From: Knufia peltigerae
Taxonomy: Eukaryota; Ascomycota; Eurotiomycetes; Chaetothyriales; Trichomeriaceae
Direction of reading: 5' to 3'
Assembly: GCA_030247855.1 (NCBI GenBank)
Contig: JAPDRN010000177.1
Location: 1 to 61,134 of the forward strand
Length of the DNA: 61,134 bases
Shown here: in pieces, positions 1 to 8,113 of the stretch
How the letters are laid out: every line of letters begins with the position of its first letter
Position numbering within the stretch: position 1 is the first letter of the stretch
Translations under genes and position numbers: made by a program
The notes under the pieces: model-generated
What the model was told of the DNA's origin: nothing
The model's database searches: none
Seen by the model: the letters and a program-made list of their open reading frames with translations, nothing else

Positions 1-492
1 CTCGTGGGCAAGGCCGCGGCTGAGCTGGCCGACCGTCTCGAACTGCTGGGTCTGGCGCAAGGCCCGCTGCGCGTCGCGCAGGAGCCGTTGCGCCTGCCAC
101 TGTTCTGTGATGTCGCGGGTGATCTTGACGAAGCCCACCAGTTCGCCGTGCTCGACCACCGACTCGATGACCACGCTGGCACGGAACGGCGACCCATCAC
201 GGCGCACCCGCCAACCTTCGGCGGCATGGTGTCCGCTTTCCGCCGCCAGTCGCAGCAGGTGCTGCGGCTCGCCGGCATCGCGATCAGCCGGCAGGTAGAA
301 GCGTCCGAAGTGGGTGCCGATGACTTCTTCCGACCGGTAGCCCTTGATGCGTTCGGCGCCGGGGTTCCAGCTGCAGACGATGCCATCGGGATCGAGCAGG
401 TACAACGCATGATCGCGCACGCTGTCGATCAGCAATCGCAGCTGTCGGGAAGGGTCCGTCAACACGGACGGCGTCGAAGCGGCAGCGACCAC
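1..492 (-). CDS. PAS-domain sensor histidine kinase, N-terminal part (cut by window edge)
   Basis: Reading the minus strand from about 492 down to base 1 gives an uninterrupted 164-codon frame that runs off the window. It contains a PAS fold (YLLDPDGIVCSWNPGAERIKGY, shown here only as the segment around residues 27-48) followed by a PAC-like end (VKITRDITEQ) and a short helical linker. It then reaches the start of an H-box (FETVGQLSRGLAHE), whose His is the second-last residue before the edge. This layout is that of a cytosolic PAS sensor kinase; no membrane segment is visible in this part. No ATG is available in frame. GTG at 490-492 or TTG at 460-462 are the candidate starts, and neither has a good ribosome binding site. 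It diverges from the hybrid kinase at 644, so the two may share a control region. The sensed signal cannot be read from sequence. Confidence 0.75.
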   Translation of the reverse strand, partial: MVAAASTPSVLTDPSRQLRLLIDSVRDHALYLLDPDGIVCSWNPGAERIKGYRSEEVIGTHFGRFYLPADRDAGEPQHLLRLAAESGHHAAEGWRVRRDGSPFRASVVIESVVEHGELVGFVKITRDITEQWQAQRLLRDAQRALRQTQQFETVGQLSRGLAHE

Positions 493-643
493 GATGAAAT
501 GCGTATTACCTCTGTGAGGGACGAGAACGTAGGCAGTGAAGTGTGAAGAAGGCGTGCACGCTGCGCCCGTGCCATTGGTCGTATGCGGCTGAATGCGACA
601 CGGAGTAACATCTCCTCCCTTTTCCAATGTGGAACCGACCTGC

Positions 644-1743
644 ATGCGTCCTGGTGCGACTACGCGTGACCGCTGGATCTGGATGATGTCGGCGGTGCTG
701 GTGGCGGCCACCGCCGCGCTGGAACTGGTGGTGCCCTTGGGCTATGCGGTATGGCTGGCCTATTTCATGGCCATCGGCGTCACTGTGTTCCAGCGCAGCG
801 CCCGCGTGCCGTTCGTGGTTGCCTTCAGCGCCTGCGTGCTGCTGGCGCTGGGTTACAACGTGGCCCCGGCCAGCACCAATTCGTCGTTCTCGTTCGTCAA
901 CCGATCCATTGGTGGTGCGGCCTTCCTGATGATCGCGCTCATCGCGTCGCGTGCCATCCAGGCACGGCGCGAGGCGATGCGCGCGCTGTGGCTGCAGGAA
1001 GCGGAGAACGCGGTATCGCTGGGCCTGCGGGGCGAGCTGGCACCGGAACAGATCGCCGAGGCGGCGGTGACGGCACTGGCAACCCACCTGCGCGCGGACG
1101 TTGGAGCGCTTTATCGGCTTGAGGGCGGTCGCCTGCAGCTGACCGGTGGACTGGCGTTGCCGACCGGCATCCCGGCGACGCTGGGCCTGCAGGAAGGGGT
1201 GGCAGGGCAGGTGGCCCGCGACCAGCTGACGCGCCACCTGCAGGGTGGCGAAGGGGCGCCTCTTGAGCTGCAGACCAGCCTGGGACGTGTGCCTGTGCGC
1301 GAGCGCATCCTCACCCCGATCAGCAGCGATGGCGCTGTGGTCGGCGTGATCGAGCTCGGCAGGTCGGTGGTGGGCGATCAGCGTGCACTGGATGACGAAC
1401 TGTTGGAGCGCTGCGCCGAAACGATCGGCATGGCACTGCGTACCTCGATGCTGCGCGGGCAGCTGATGGTGCTGCTGGAGGAGTCGCAGCGCCAGGGCGA
1501 AGAGCTGCAGGCACAGCAGGAAGAGCTGCGTGTGGCCAACGAAGAGCTGGAAGAGCAGAGCCGCAGCCTGATGCAGTCGCAGACCCATCTGGAACAGCAG
1601 CAGGCCGAGCTTGAGCAGAGCAATGTGCAGCTGGAAGAGCGCACCCACGAGCTGGAGGCGCAGAAGCAGGCGCTGCTGGTCGCGCAGGGCCAGCTGGTTC
1701 GCAACAGCAACGAACTGGCCGCCACCTCGCGCTACAAGTCCGA

Positions 1744-1782
<39 letters not shown>

Positions 1783-3751
1783 GAACAGTTCGCTGATCCT
1801 GGCCAAGCTGCTGGCCGACAACAAGGACGGCGCGCTCAGCGACGAGCAGGTCAAGTACGCCCGCGCCATCCTGTCCTCGAACAACGACCTGCTGGCGCTG
1901 ATCAACGACATCCTCGATCTGTCGCGCATCGAAGCAGGGCACGTCGAACTGGCCGATGAAGTGGTGGTGGTCGACAGCGTGCTGCAGCGGCTGCGTGAAA
2001 CCTTCGAACCGATGGCGCGGCAGAAGGGCCTGGCCTTGCAGATCGAGGCCGATGGCCTGGCCCCCAGCCAGCTGGTGGCCGACAACCAGCGCCTGCAGCA
2101 GATCCTGAAGAACCTGCTGGCCAATGCACTGAAGTTCACTGAACACGGCAAGGTCAGCCTGCAGGTGCGCAACGGCGGCAATGGCCGGATTCGTTTCGAA
2201 GTCGCCGACAGTGGCATCGGCATCGCACGCGATCAGTTGCAGCTGATCTTCGAAGCATTCCGCCAGGCCGATGGCAGCACCCGCCGCCGTTACGGCGGCA
2301 CCGGTCTGGGCCTGTCGATCTCGCGCGACCTTGCGGTGCGCATGGGCGGTGACATCCAGGTGGACAGCGAGCCGGGCCGCGGCAGCTGCTTCATCCTCGA
2401 GTTGCCCCTGCAGGGTGCGCCGATGGCCGAGGCCCGCGCAGATGCCGCGGTGGCCGTGCCCGTGCGGCCGGCCCCCGCCGCGACTGCGGCACCGGCACCT
2501 GTTGCCCAGCGCTCCAGCGCTGCCCCGGCCACTGTGGTCGCCGCGGTTGCAGATGACCGTGGCCGGCGTCGCCACGCCGGGCGACTGATCCTGGCCGTGG
2601 AAGATGATGCGGTCTTCGCCGAAGCGCTGGTGACGCTGGCGCACGAACTCGATTTCGACTGCGTGGTGGCCACCACTGCCGAAGAGGCGCTGGCACTGGC
2701 GGCAGACCTGCGTCCCAACGGCATCCTGCTGGACATCGGCCTGCCCGACGTCTCCGGCCTGACCGTGCTCGAGCGGCTCAAGCGCAACCCCGACACCCGG
2801 CACATTCCGGTGCATGTAGTCTCCGGCATGGACCGCGGCCAAGTGGCGCGCGAACTGGGCGCGATCGGTTTCGCTATCAAGCCGACCACGCGCGAGCGGC
2901 TGGTGGCTGCCATCGAGCAGCTTGAACAGACCAGCCAGCGCGATGTACGGCGCCTGCTGATCGTGGAAGACGACAACGACCTGCGCCGCAACCTGGAACT
3001 GCTGCTGGGCCGCGATCAGCTGCAGATCGCCGCGGTCGGTACGCTTGCCGCAGCGGTGGAACAGCTGAGCACGGTCACCTTCGACTGCATGGTGATGGAC
3101 CTGTCGCTGCCCGACGGCAGTGGTTACGACCTGCTGGAGCACATGGCGGGTAACGATGAGGTGGGCTTCCCGCCGGTCATCGTCTACACCGGCCGTGCCC
3201 TCAGCCGCGAAGAAGAGCAGCGCCTGCGCCGCTACTCCAAGAGCATCATCATCAAGGGTGCGCGCTCTCCCGAGCGCCTGCTCGACGAGGTGACGCTGTT
3301 CCTGCACAGCGTGGAGGCCAACCTGCCCAGCGACCAGCAGCGCCTGCTGCGCGAAGCGCGCCGCCGCGACACCGTGCTCGATGGACGCACCGTGTTGCTG
3401 GCCGAGGACGACGTGCGCAACATTTTCGCGCTGTCCAGCGTGCTGGAGCCGCTGGGGGTGACGCTGGAGATCGCCCGCAACGGCCAGGAGGCCGTCGATC
3501 GGTTGGCCCAGCGTGAGGTGGATCTGGTGCTGATGGACATCATGATGCCGGAGAAGGATGGCCTGCAGGCGATGCGCGAGATCCGCGCGCAGCGCCACCT
3601 GCAGGACCTGCCGATCATCGCGCTGACCGCCAAGGCCATGCCCGATGACCGTGAGCGTTGCCTGCAGGCCGGTGCCAACGACTACATCGCCAAGCCCATC
3701 GACGTGGACAAGCTGGTGTCGCTGTGCCGGGTCTGGTGTTCGCGGCAATGA
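644..3751 (+). CDS. Membrane hybrid histidine kinase with GAF domain and three receiver domains
   Basis: A 1035-residue protein. Residues about 8-105 are hydrophobic with three to four membrane segments. A GAF-like domain follows (about 130-260), then a long Glu/Gln-rich coiled coil (about 270-350). Next come a HisKA domain with phospho-acceptor His374 in SHELRTPLNSS and a HATPase domain with N-box NLLANALKF, DSGIGI and GTGLGLS (about residue 552). After an Ala/Pro linker there are three receiver domains with aspartates at D697 (LLDIGLPD), D819 (MDLSLPD) and D965 (MDIMMPEKDG). All key residues look intact, so a multistep phosphorelay is expected. I chose ATG 644 because the upstream in-frame extension to 593 has no ribosome site. 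The stop overlaps the cheR start by 4 nt (ATGA), so the four following genes are probably one operon. Soluble partners encoded downstream suggest a chemosensory-like output, but no receptor is adjacent. Confidence 0.9.
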
Positions 3752-4572
3752 ACGAGCAGGCGCTGTTCGACCTGGAGCTGAAGGTACTGCTGGAAGCGCT
3801 GTACCAGCGCTACCACTACGACTTCCGCAGCTATGCGGTGTCCTCGCTGCGCCGTCGCGTCAGCCAGGCCATGCAGCGCTATGAGTGCGAGCGCCTGTCG
3901 GATCTGCAGCATCGGCTGCTGCACGAGCCGGAGCTGTTCGCCCAGGCCATGCAGTTCTTCACCGTGCAGGTCTCGGAGATGTTCCGTGACCCGGAGTATT
4001 TCCGGCAGTTGCGCGAACAGGTGGTACCGGTGCTGCGCACCTACCCTTCGGTGAAGCTGTGGGTGGCCGGCTGCAGTACCGGCGAGGAAGTGTGGTCGCT
4101 GGTGATCCTGCTGCACGAGGAAGGACTGCTTGAGCGCAGCATCGTCTACGCCACCGATATCAACCCCGCGGCACTGGCTACGGCCGAAGCCGGCGCCTAC
4201 GGCATCGACCGCCTGGCGCAGTTCAGCCGCAACTATCTTGCCGCCGGTGGCACTGCTTCACTGTCGGATTATTACAGCACCGCCTACGACGGCGCGGTCT
4301 TCGAGCGCCAGTTGCGTCGCAACGTGGTGTTTGCCGACCACAGCCTGGCCACCGACACGGTGTTTTCGGAAGTGCACCTGGTGTCGTGCCGCAATGTGCT
4401 GATCTATTTCAACCGCGACCTGCAGGATCGGGCGGTAGGGCTGTTCCGCGAAGCCTTGGTGCATCGCGGCTTCCTCGGCCTGGGCAGCAAGGAATCGTTG
4501 CAGTTCGGCCGTCACCACGATGCGTTCGAAGCCTGTTCGCGGGAGCACCGCCTGTACCGGAAGGTGGCCTGA
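3748..4572 (+). CDS. CheR-type protein-glutamate O-methyltransferase
   Basis: A 274-residue protein with an N-terminal helical CheR domain (LLEALYQRYHYDFRSY) and a SAM-binding Rossmann domain containing VAGCSTGEEVWS, ATDINP and CRNVLIYF, all classic CheR motifs. CheR enzymes methylate glutamates of chemoreceptors using S-adenosylmethionine. The start ATG overlaps the kinase stop, and the stop overlaps the next start (TGATG), so it is translationally coupled on both sides. No methyl-accepting receptor, CheA or CheW gene lies in the window. The substrate is therefore unknown and may be a kinase or a distant receptor. Length and motifs are normal for the family. Confidence 0.92.
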   Translation: MNEQALFDLELKVLLEALYQRYHYDFRSYAVSSLRRRVSQAMQRYECERLSDLQHRLLHEPELFAQAMQFFTVQVSEMFRDPEYFRQLREQVVPVLRTYPSVKLWVAGCSTGEEVWSLVILLHEEGLLERSIVYATDINPAALATAEAGAYGIDRLAQFSRNYLAAGGTASLSDYYSTAYDGAVFERQLRRNVVFADHSLATDTVFSEVHLVSCRNVLIYFNRDLQDRAVGLFREALVHRGFLGLGSKESLQFGRHHDAFEACSREHRLYRKVA

Positions 4573-5147
4573 TGGTGGCGATGTCCCGCCCTGAGGTCGT
4601 GGTGATCGGCGCATCGGCCGGTGGCGTGGCCGCCCTGCAGACCGTGCTGGGTGCGTTGCCGGCCACCCTGCCGGTGCCGGTACTGGTCGTGCTGCATCTG
4701 CCACGCGACCGTTCCAGCCGCATCGCCGAGGTGTTGACGCCGTTCTGCACGCTGACCCTGCGCGAAGCGGAGGACAAGCAGCCCCTGCAGGCTGGAACGG
4801 TGACGTTCGCGCCGCCGGACTACCACCTGCTGGTGGAGGACGCGCAGGCCATCGCACTGTCGATGGACGAACCGGTGCTGTTCTCGCGGCCGGCCATCGA
4901 TCCGCTGTTCGAATCGGCCGCAGCCGTGTTCGGCACGCGCGTGCTGGCGATCCTGCTGACCGGTGCCAGCAGCGATGGCAGTGATGGCGTGGCCGCGGTG
5001 CGCGCCGCTGGCGGCCAGGCCTGGCTGCAATGCCCCGAGGAGGCCGAGGCATCGATGATGCCGGCCTCCGCCCTGCAGCACGCCGGCGCCGACGCCGTGC
5101 TGCCCCTTGAACTGATGTGTCGCCGCCTGAAGGAGTTGTTTGCATGA
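4572..5147 (+). CDS. Stand-alone CheB-type methylesterase domain
   Basis: A 191-residue protein that is only the CheB catalytic domain. The catalytic triad is visible as Ser in GASAGGVAAL, His in LHLPRDRSSR and Asp in GASSDGSDG. Canonical CheB carries an N-terminal receiver domain that gates the esterase; that domain is absent here, and the protein starts directly at the catalytic strand (VVVIGAS). Control may therefore come in trans from the receiver proteins encoded on either side, which is inference. It overlaps cheR upstream and the receiver-kinase downstream (ATGA at 5144). CheB enzymes remove receptor methyl groups or deamidate Gln. Confidence 0.9.
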   Translation: MVAMSRPEVVVIGASAGGVAALQTVLGALPATLPVPVLVVLHLPRDRSSRIAEVLTPFCTLTLREAEDKQPLQAGTVTFAPPDYHLLVEDAQAIALSMDEPVLFSRPAIDPLFESAAAVFGTRVLAILLTGASSDGSDGVAAVRAAGGQAWLQCPEEAEASMMPASALQHAGADAVLPLELMCRRLKELFA

Positions 5148-6283
5148 ACCTGCTGCCGCCGGACCCTGCCCAGTCGCAGGCGCCGGTCAACCTGCTGATC
5201 GTCGACGACGTGCCGCAGAACCTGGTGGCCATGCAGGCGCTGCTGCGCCGCGAGGGCGTCAACCTGTTGCTGGCCGACTCCGGCGCGCAGGCGCTGGAAC
5301 TGCTGCTGGAGCATGAGGTGGCGTTGGCGCTGCTGGACGTGCACATGCCGGAAATCGATGGTTTCATGCTGGCCGAGCTGATGCGCGGCTCGCAGCGCAG
5401 CCGTGATGTGCCGATCATCTTCCTGACCGCCTCGCCGGATGATCCGCTGCGGGTGTTCAAGGGCTACGAGACTGGCGCGGTGGATTTCCTGCACAAGCCG
5501 GTTGCACCGCAGGTGATCCTCAGCAAGGTCAATGTGTTCATCGAGCTCTACCAGCAGCGGCAGCTGCTGAAGGCGCGCAACGAAGCACTGGAGCGCGCGT
5601 TGAAGCTCAACGAGACCATGGCGGCGGTGCTCACCCACGACCTGCGCACGCCGTTGTCGGCCATCCTGCTGTGTGCCGACAAGCTGTCGCTGGAAATGCC
5701 GGCCGACAATGCCGGCGCGCAGCAGACACTGAGCTACCTGGAAGCCAGCACACTGCGGATGGCGCGCATGGTCGAGCAGCTGCTGGACTTCTCGCGGATC
5801 CGCAGCGGTGGCCTGCGCCTGCAGACCGGTGCCTGCGACCTGGCCGAGGTGACGCGTGCGGTGCTGGTGGAGGCCGGTGCCGGTCATCGAACCGATCGGA
5901 TTGCGCTGGATGTCCGTGGTGATGCGACCCTGCAGGGTGACATGGATCGCTTGGGGCAGGTGGTCGCCAACCTGGTCGGCAACGCACTCACCCATGGCGC
6001 CAACGCAGCGGTGCAGGTACAGGTGGATGGTGGAGATGCGCGCGTGGTTGCGCTGCGCGTACGCAACGCCGGCCATGTCGATGAAGCGTTGCTGCCGCGA
6101 TTGTTCGAACCCTTCAAGGCCAGCTTCCATCAGAGCAACGGGCTCGGACTGGGCCTGTACATCGTTGACCAGTTCGTGCGTGCCCATGGTGGACGGTTGA
6201 GCGCGCGCAACGACGCGGGACAGGTGGTGTTCGAGGCAGTGCTGCCTCGTCGCAGCGATGGACGCAGCGTGGTCGTTTCCTGA
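5144..6283 (+). CDS. Response regulator-histidine kinase fusion (receiver then HisKA/HATPase)
   Basis: A 379-residue soluble protein with an N-terminal receiver domain (VDDVPQN; phospho-acceptor D65 in LLDVHMPEIDG; Lys in HKPVAP). A short helix leads to a HisKA domain with His165 (LTHDLRTPLSAIL) and a HATPase domain (VVANLVGNALTHG, GLGLGLYIV). The order receiver-then-kinase means it can be phosphorylated by another kinase, probably the hybrid kinase at 644, before acting itself. No output DNA-binding domain is present. It is the last of four overlapping genes, and the gap to the BLUF gene is 82 nt. A close functional name cannot be given from sequence. Confidence 0.88.
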   Translation: MNLLPPDPAQSQAPVNLLIVDDVPQNLVAMQALLRREGVNLLLADSGAQALELLLEHEVALALLDVHMPEIDGFMLAELMRGSQRSRDVPIIFLTASPDDPLRVFKGYETGAVDFLHKPVAPQVILSKVNVFIELYQQRQLLKARNEALERALKLNETMAAVLTHDLRTPLSAILLCADKLSLEMPADNAGAQQTLSYLEASTLRMARMVEQLLDFSRIRSGGLRLQTGACDLAEVTRAVLVEAGAGHRTDRIALDVRGDATLQGDMDRLGQVVANLVGNALTHGANAAVQVQVDGGDARVVALRVRNAGHVDEALLPRLFEPFKASFHQSNGLGLGLYIVDQFVRAHGGRLSARNDAGQVVFEAVLPRRSDGRSVVVS

Positions 6284-6365
6284 ATTCTTCAGCTGACGCG
6301 TGAGCGTGCTGAGACGGACTCGTCCGCAACTGCTACCGTGGCATCACTCTTGCAAAGGAAGCTCC

Positions 6366-6794
6366 ATGCCACTGCGTGCCATCGCCTATGTCAGCCAGGC
6401 CAGGCCGGATCTGTCTGCCGAACGTCTGCAGACGCTGGTCGAGGATGCCGCGCGCTTCAACAAGATGGCAGGGGTGACGGGTGTGCTGCTGCATGACGGC
6501 GAGCGCTTCCTGCAGTACATCGAAGGCCCACCCGATGGCATCGATTCGGTGTATGAGCGCATCCTGCAGGCCGGCAGCCATGTCGACATCGTCGAACTGG
6601 CGCGCGGCCGGGTAGGCCAGCGTCAGTTTCCGTACTGGGCGATGCGCGTGTTGCCGGTGGACGCTGCGCTGCTGCGCCAGCTTTCCGCAGGTGACTGGTC
6701 GGGGTTCGCGCGCACCGTGCGTGGCGACAGTGGGCGGCCGACCGCGGTGGATCTGTTGACCGAGGTCGTGCGGCCGGCGCTCAGCGCGGGCTGA
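6366..6794 (+). CDS. BLUF-domain blue-light sensor protein
   Basis: A 142-residue single-domain protein. The flavin-binding BLUF signature is complete: Tyr8 (AYVS), Asn32 (RFNKMAGVTG) and Gln50 (GERFLQYIEGP). These positions match the Tyr8-Asn32-Gln50 photocycle triad of the cyanobacterial protein Slr1694/PixD, and a downstream Trp lies in FPYWAMRVL. BLUF proteins bind FAD and change hydrogen bonding around Gln after blue light, then act on a partner protein. There is no EAL, GGDEF or other output domain, so it should work through protein-protein contact. The start has a good ribosome site (AAGGAAG). It follows the kinase/CheR/CheB operon on the same strand, which makes those products candidate partners by inference. 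Confidence 0.92.
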   Translation: MPLRAIAYVSQARPDLSAERLQTLVEDAARFNKMAGVTGVLLHDGERFLQYIEGPPDGIDSVYERILQAGSHVDIVELARGRVGQRQFPYWAMRVLPVDAALLRQLSAGDWSGFARTVRGDSGRPTAVDLLTEVVRPALSAG

Positions 6795-6797
6795 TCG

Positions 6798-7115
6798 CTA
6801 GCGCTGCGGTGCGCAGTACGCCGCGTGCAATGCCTGCAATACGCCCAGCGCAGGGCCTTCCAGCAGCCGATAGTGCAGTGTCTGTGCCTGCCGCCGCGTT
6901 GCCACCACATCCAGAGTGCGCAGCACGGCCAGATGCTGTGACAGCGCCGATGCGCTCAGGCCAGTCACGGCCTGCAGTTCTGGCACCGGTGCTTCGCCTT
7001 CCACCAGGCGACACAACACACGCAGCCGCGCAGGGTGAGCCAGCGATTTCAACAGGCCCGCCGCCTGTGCGGCATGCGCGGCCATCGCGGCACTGTCGGT
7101 GGTGATGCTGGGCAT
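6798..7115 (-). CDS. BigR/SqrR-like ArsR-family persulfide-sensing repressor
   Basis: A 105-residue winged-helix protein of the ArsR family (LLKSLAHPARLRVLCRLVEGE, ASALSQHLAVLRTLDVV). It has exactly two cysteines, Cys35 in the second helix and Cys101 near the C-terminus. Their 66-residue spacing is the same as the Cys42/Cys108 pair of BigR and the Cys41/Cys107 pair of SqrR, which form di- to tetrasulfide bridges with reactive sulfur. The start at 7115 is preferred: an upstream in-frame ATG at 7172 would make the protein read through the operator palindrome at 7144-7163. It is transcribed away from two PmpAB/YeeE genes, the usual BigR targets. No persulfide dioxygenase gene accompanies it here. 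Confidence 0.85.
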   Translation of the reverse strand: MPSITTDSAAMAAHAAQAAGLLKSLAHPARLRVLCRLVEGEAPVPELQAVTGLSASALSQHLAVLRTLDVVATRRQAQTLHYRLLEGPALGVLQALHAAYCAPQR

Positions 7116-7143
7116 GGCTTGACCGGATAGTTCAGGAAAGTCT

Positions 7144-7163
7144 AATTTAGAGAAATCTAAATT
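7144..7163. promoter_or_regulatory. Operator palindrome between bigR-like gene and pmpA
   Basis: A perfect inverted repeat: AATTTAGA (7144-7151), 4-nt spacer, TCTAAATT (7156-7163). It is the most AT-rich stretch of the neighbourhood and sits between divergent genes, 28 bp upstream of the repressor start and 39 bp upstream of pmpA. BigR/SqrR-type repressors bind AT-rich dyads of this size, so this is the expected autoregulatory operator. The protein-DNA link is inferred from position and symmetry. Confidence 0.8.
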
Positions 7164-7202
7164 GAAGGGCAAGCTGATGCGCGCAATGCAGAGGGACAGG
7201 GT

Positions 7203-7640
7203 ATGAACCTGCCATGGGTGGCCATTGCAGGCGGCGGCCTGATCGGTCTATCGGCAGTGCTGCTGCTGGCCACGCTGGGGCGGGTGGCGGGCATCAGCGG
7301 TATCAGCGCCGGCGCGGTGGCCGCGCCGCGCGGTGATCGTGGTTGGCGCTGGGCCTTCCTGCTCGGACTGATGTTGGCGGCGGCAGCGGTGCTGAGCTGG
7401 CAGGCGGGCACGGGACAACCACCACGCGCCTTGCTGCGTGACGCCCTGCCGGCCTGGCAATTGATCGGTGCCGGTGTCCTGGTGGGCTTGGGTACGCGAC
7501 TGGGCAATGGCTGCACCAGCGGCCACGGTGTCTGTGGCCTCGCCCGTGGATCGCGGCGATCGCTGGTGGCGGTGCTGGTGTTCATGGCCTGCGCGATGGT
7601 CACCACGTTTCTGGTGCGCCACGGCGGAGGCCTGGCATGA
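7203..7640 (+). CDS. YeeE/YedE family sulfur-compound transporter, PmpA-like half
   Basis: A 145-residue integral membrane protein with about four hydrophobic helices. It carries the family's cysteine motif GNGCTSGHGVCGLARGS (residues about 101-117). YeeE/YedE/PmpA proteins move thiosulfate or other sulfane-sulfur species across the inner membrane, using these Cys residues. Here the protein is the short half-size type that pairs with a second half, encoded immediately downstream with a 4-nt overlap (ATGA). Divergence from the BigR-like repressor across a shared operator suggests induction by reactive sulfur. Confidence 0.88.
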   Translation: MNLPWVAIAGGGLIGLSAVLLLATLGRVAGISGISAGAVAAPRGDRGWRWAFLLGLMLAAAAVLSWQAGTGQPPRALLRDALPAWQLIGAGVLVGLGTRLGNGCTSGHGVCGLARGSRRSLVAVLVFMACAMVTTFLVRHGGGLA

Positions 7641-8050
7641 GCCGCAGCGTTTGGTCCGCAGGCGCGGCCGGTGGCCTGTTTGGTGCCGGCCTCGCGCTGG
7701 CCGGCATGACCGACCCGCGTCGCGTGCTCGGTTTCCTCGATGTGGCTGGCGACTTCGATCCCACGCTGGCCTGGGTGCTGGCGTCGGCGCTGCTGGTCAG
7801 TGCACTGGGTCAATTCTGGCTGCGGCGGCGGCAACGTCCATGCTGCGCCGAGCGCTTCCAGGTGCCGACGACGCAGGCTGTCGACGCGCGCTTGCTGTTG
7901 GGCGCTGCAGTGTTCGGCATCGGCTGGGGCTGGGTCGGCTATTGCCCAGGACCCGCGCTGGCCGCGGTTGCGGTGGGCGCGCGCGAAGCCTTGTGGTTCG
8001 TGCCCGCAATGGCGGCCGGTTTCTGGCTGCATGATCGCTGGCTGCGTTGA
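7637..8050 (+). CDS. YeeE/YedE family sulfur-compound transporter, PmpB-like half
   Basis: A 137-residue membrane protein with about four helices. It shows the second-half signature GWGWVGYCPGPAL (residues about 95-107), with one conserved Cys, plus an extra CC pair at RQRPCCAERF. Together with the upstream half it would make the equivalent of one full-length YeeE transporter. The start overlaps the stop of the partner, so translation is coupled. No terminator is obvious before the next gene, but the next gene has its own signal peptide and ribosome site. Confidence 0.87.
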   Translation: MSRSVWSAGAAGGLFGAGLALAGMTDPRRVLGFLDVAGDFDPTLAWVLASALLVSALGQFWLRRRQRPCCAERFQVPTTQAVDARLLLGAAVFGIGWGWVGYCPGPALAAVAVGAREALWFVPAMAAGFWLHDRWLR

Positions 8051-8113
8051 GGCTTCACGTTCGTCTCACCGTTGCGGGGTTCAGATCACCCTTCCCGGGG
8101 AACGGAGCACAAC

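Noticed and set aside
4..546. A plus-strand frame at the left edge
   Set aside because: The opposite strand encodes a clear PAS domain and H-box.
506..3748. A 1080-codon open frame on the minus strand
   Set aside because: It is exactly antisense to the hybrid kinase, is rich in His/Gln/Arg as GC-rich antisense frames are, and has no domain.
7116..7172. A 19-codon N-terminal extension of the BigR-like protein from ATG 7172
   Set aside because: It would be translated through the operator palindrome and is not part of the ArsR fold.
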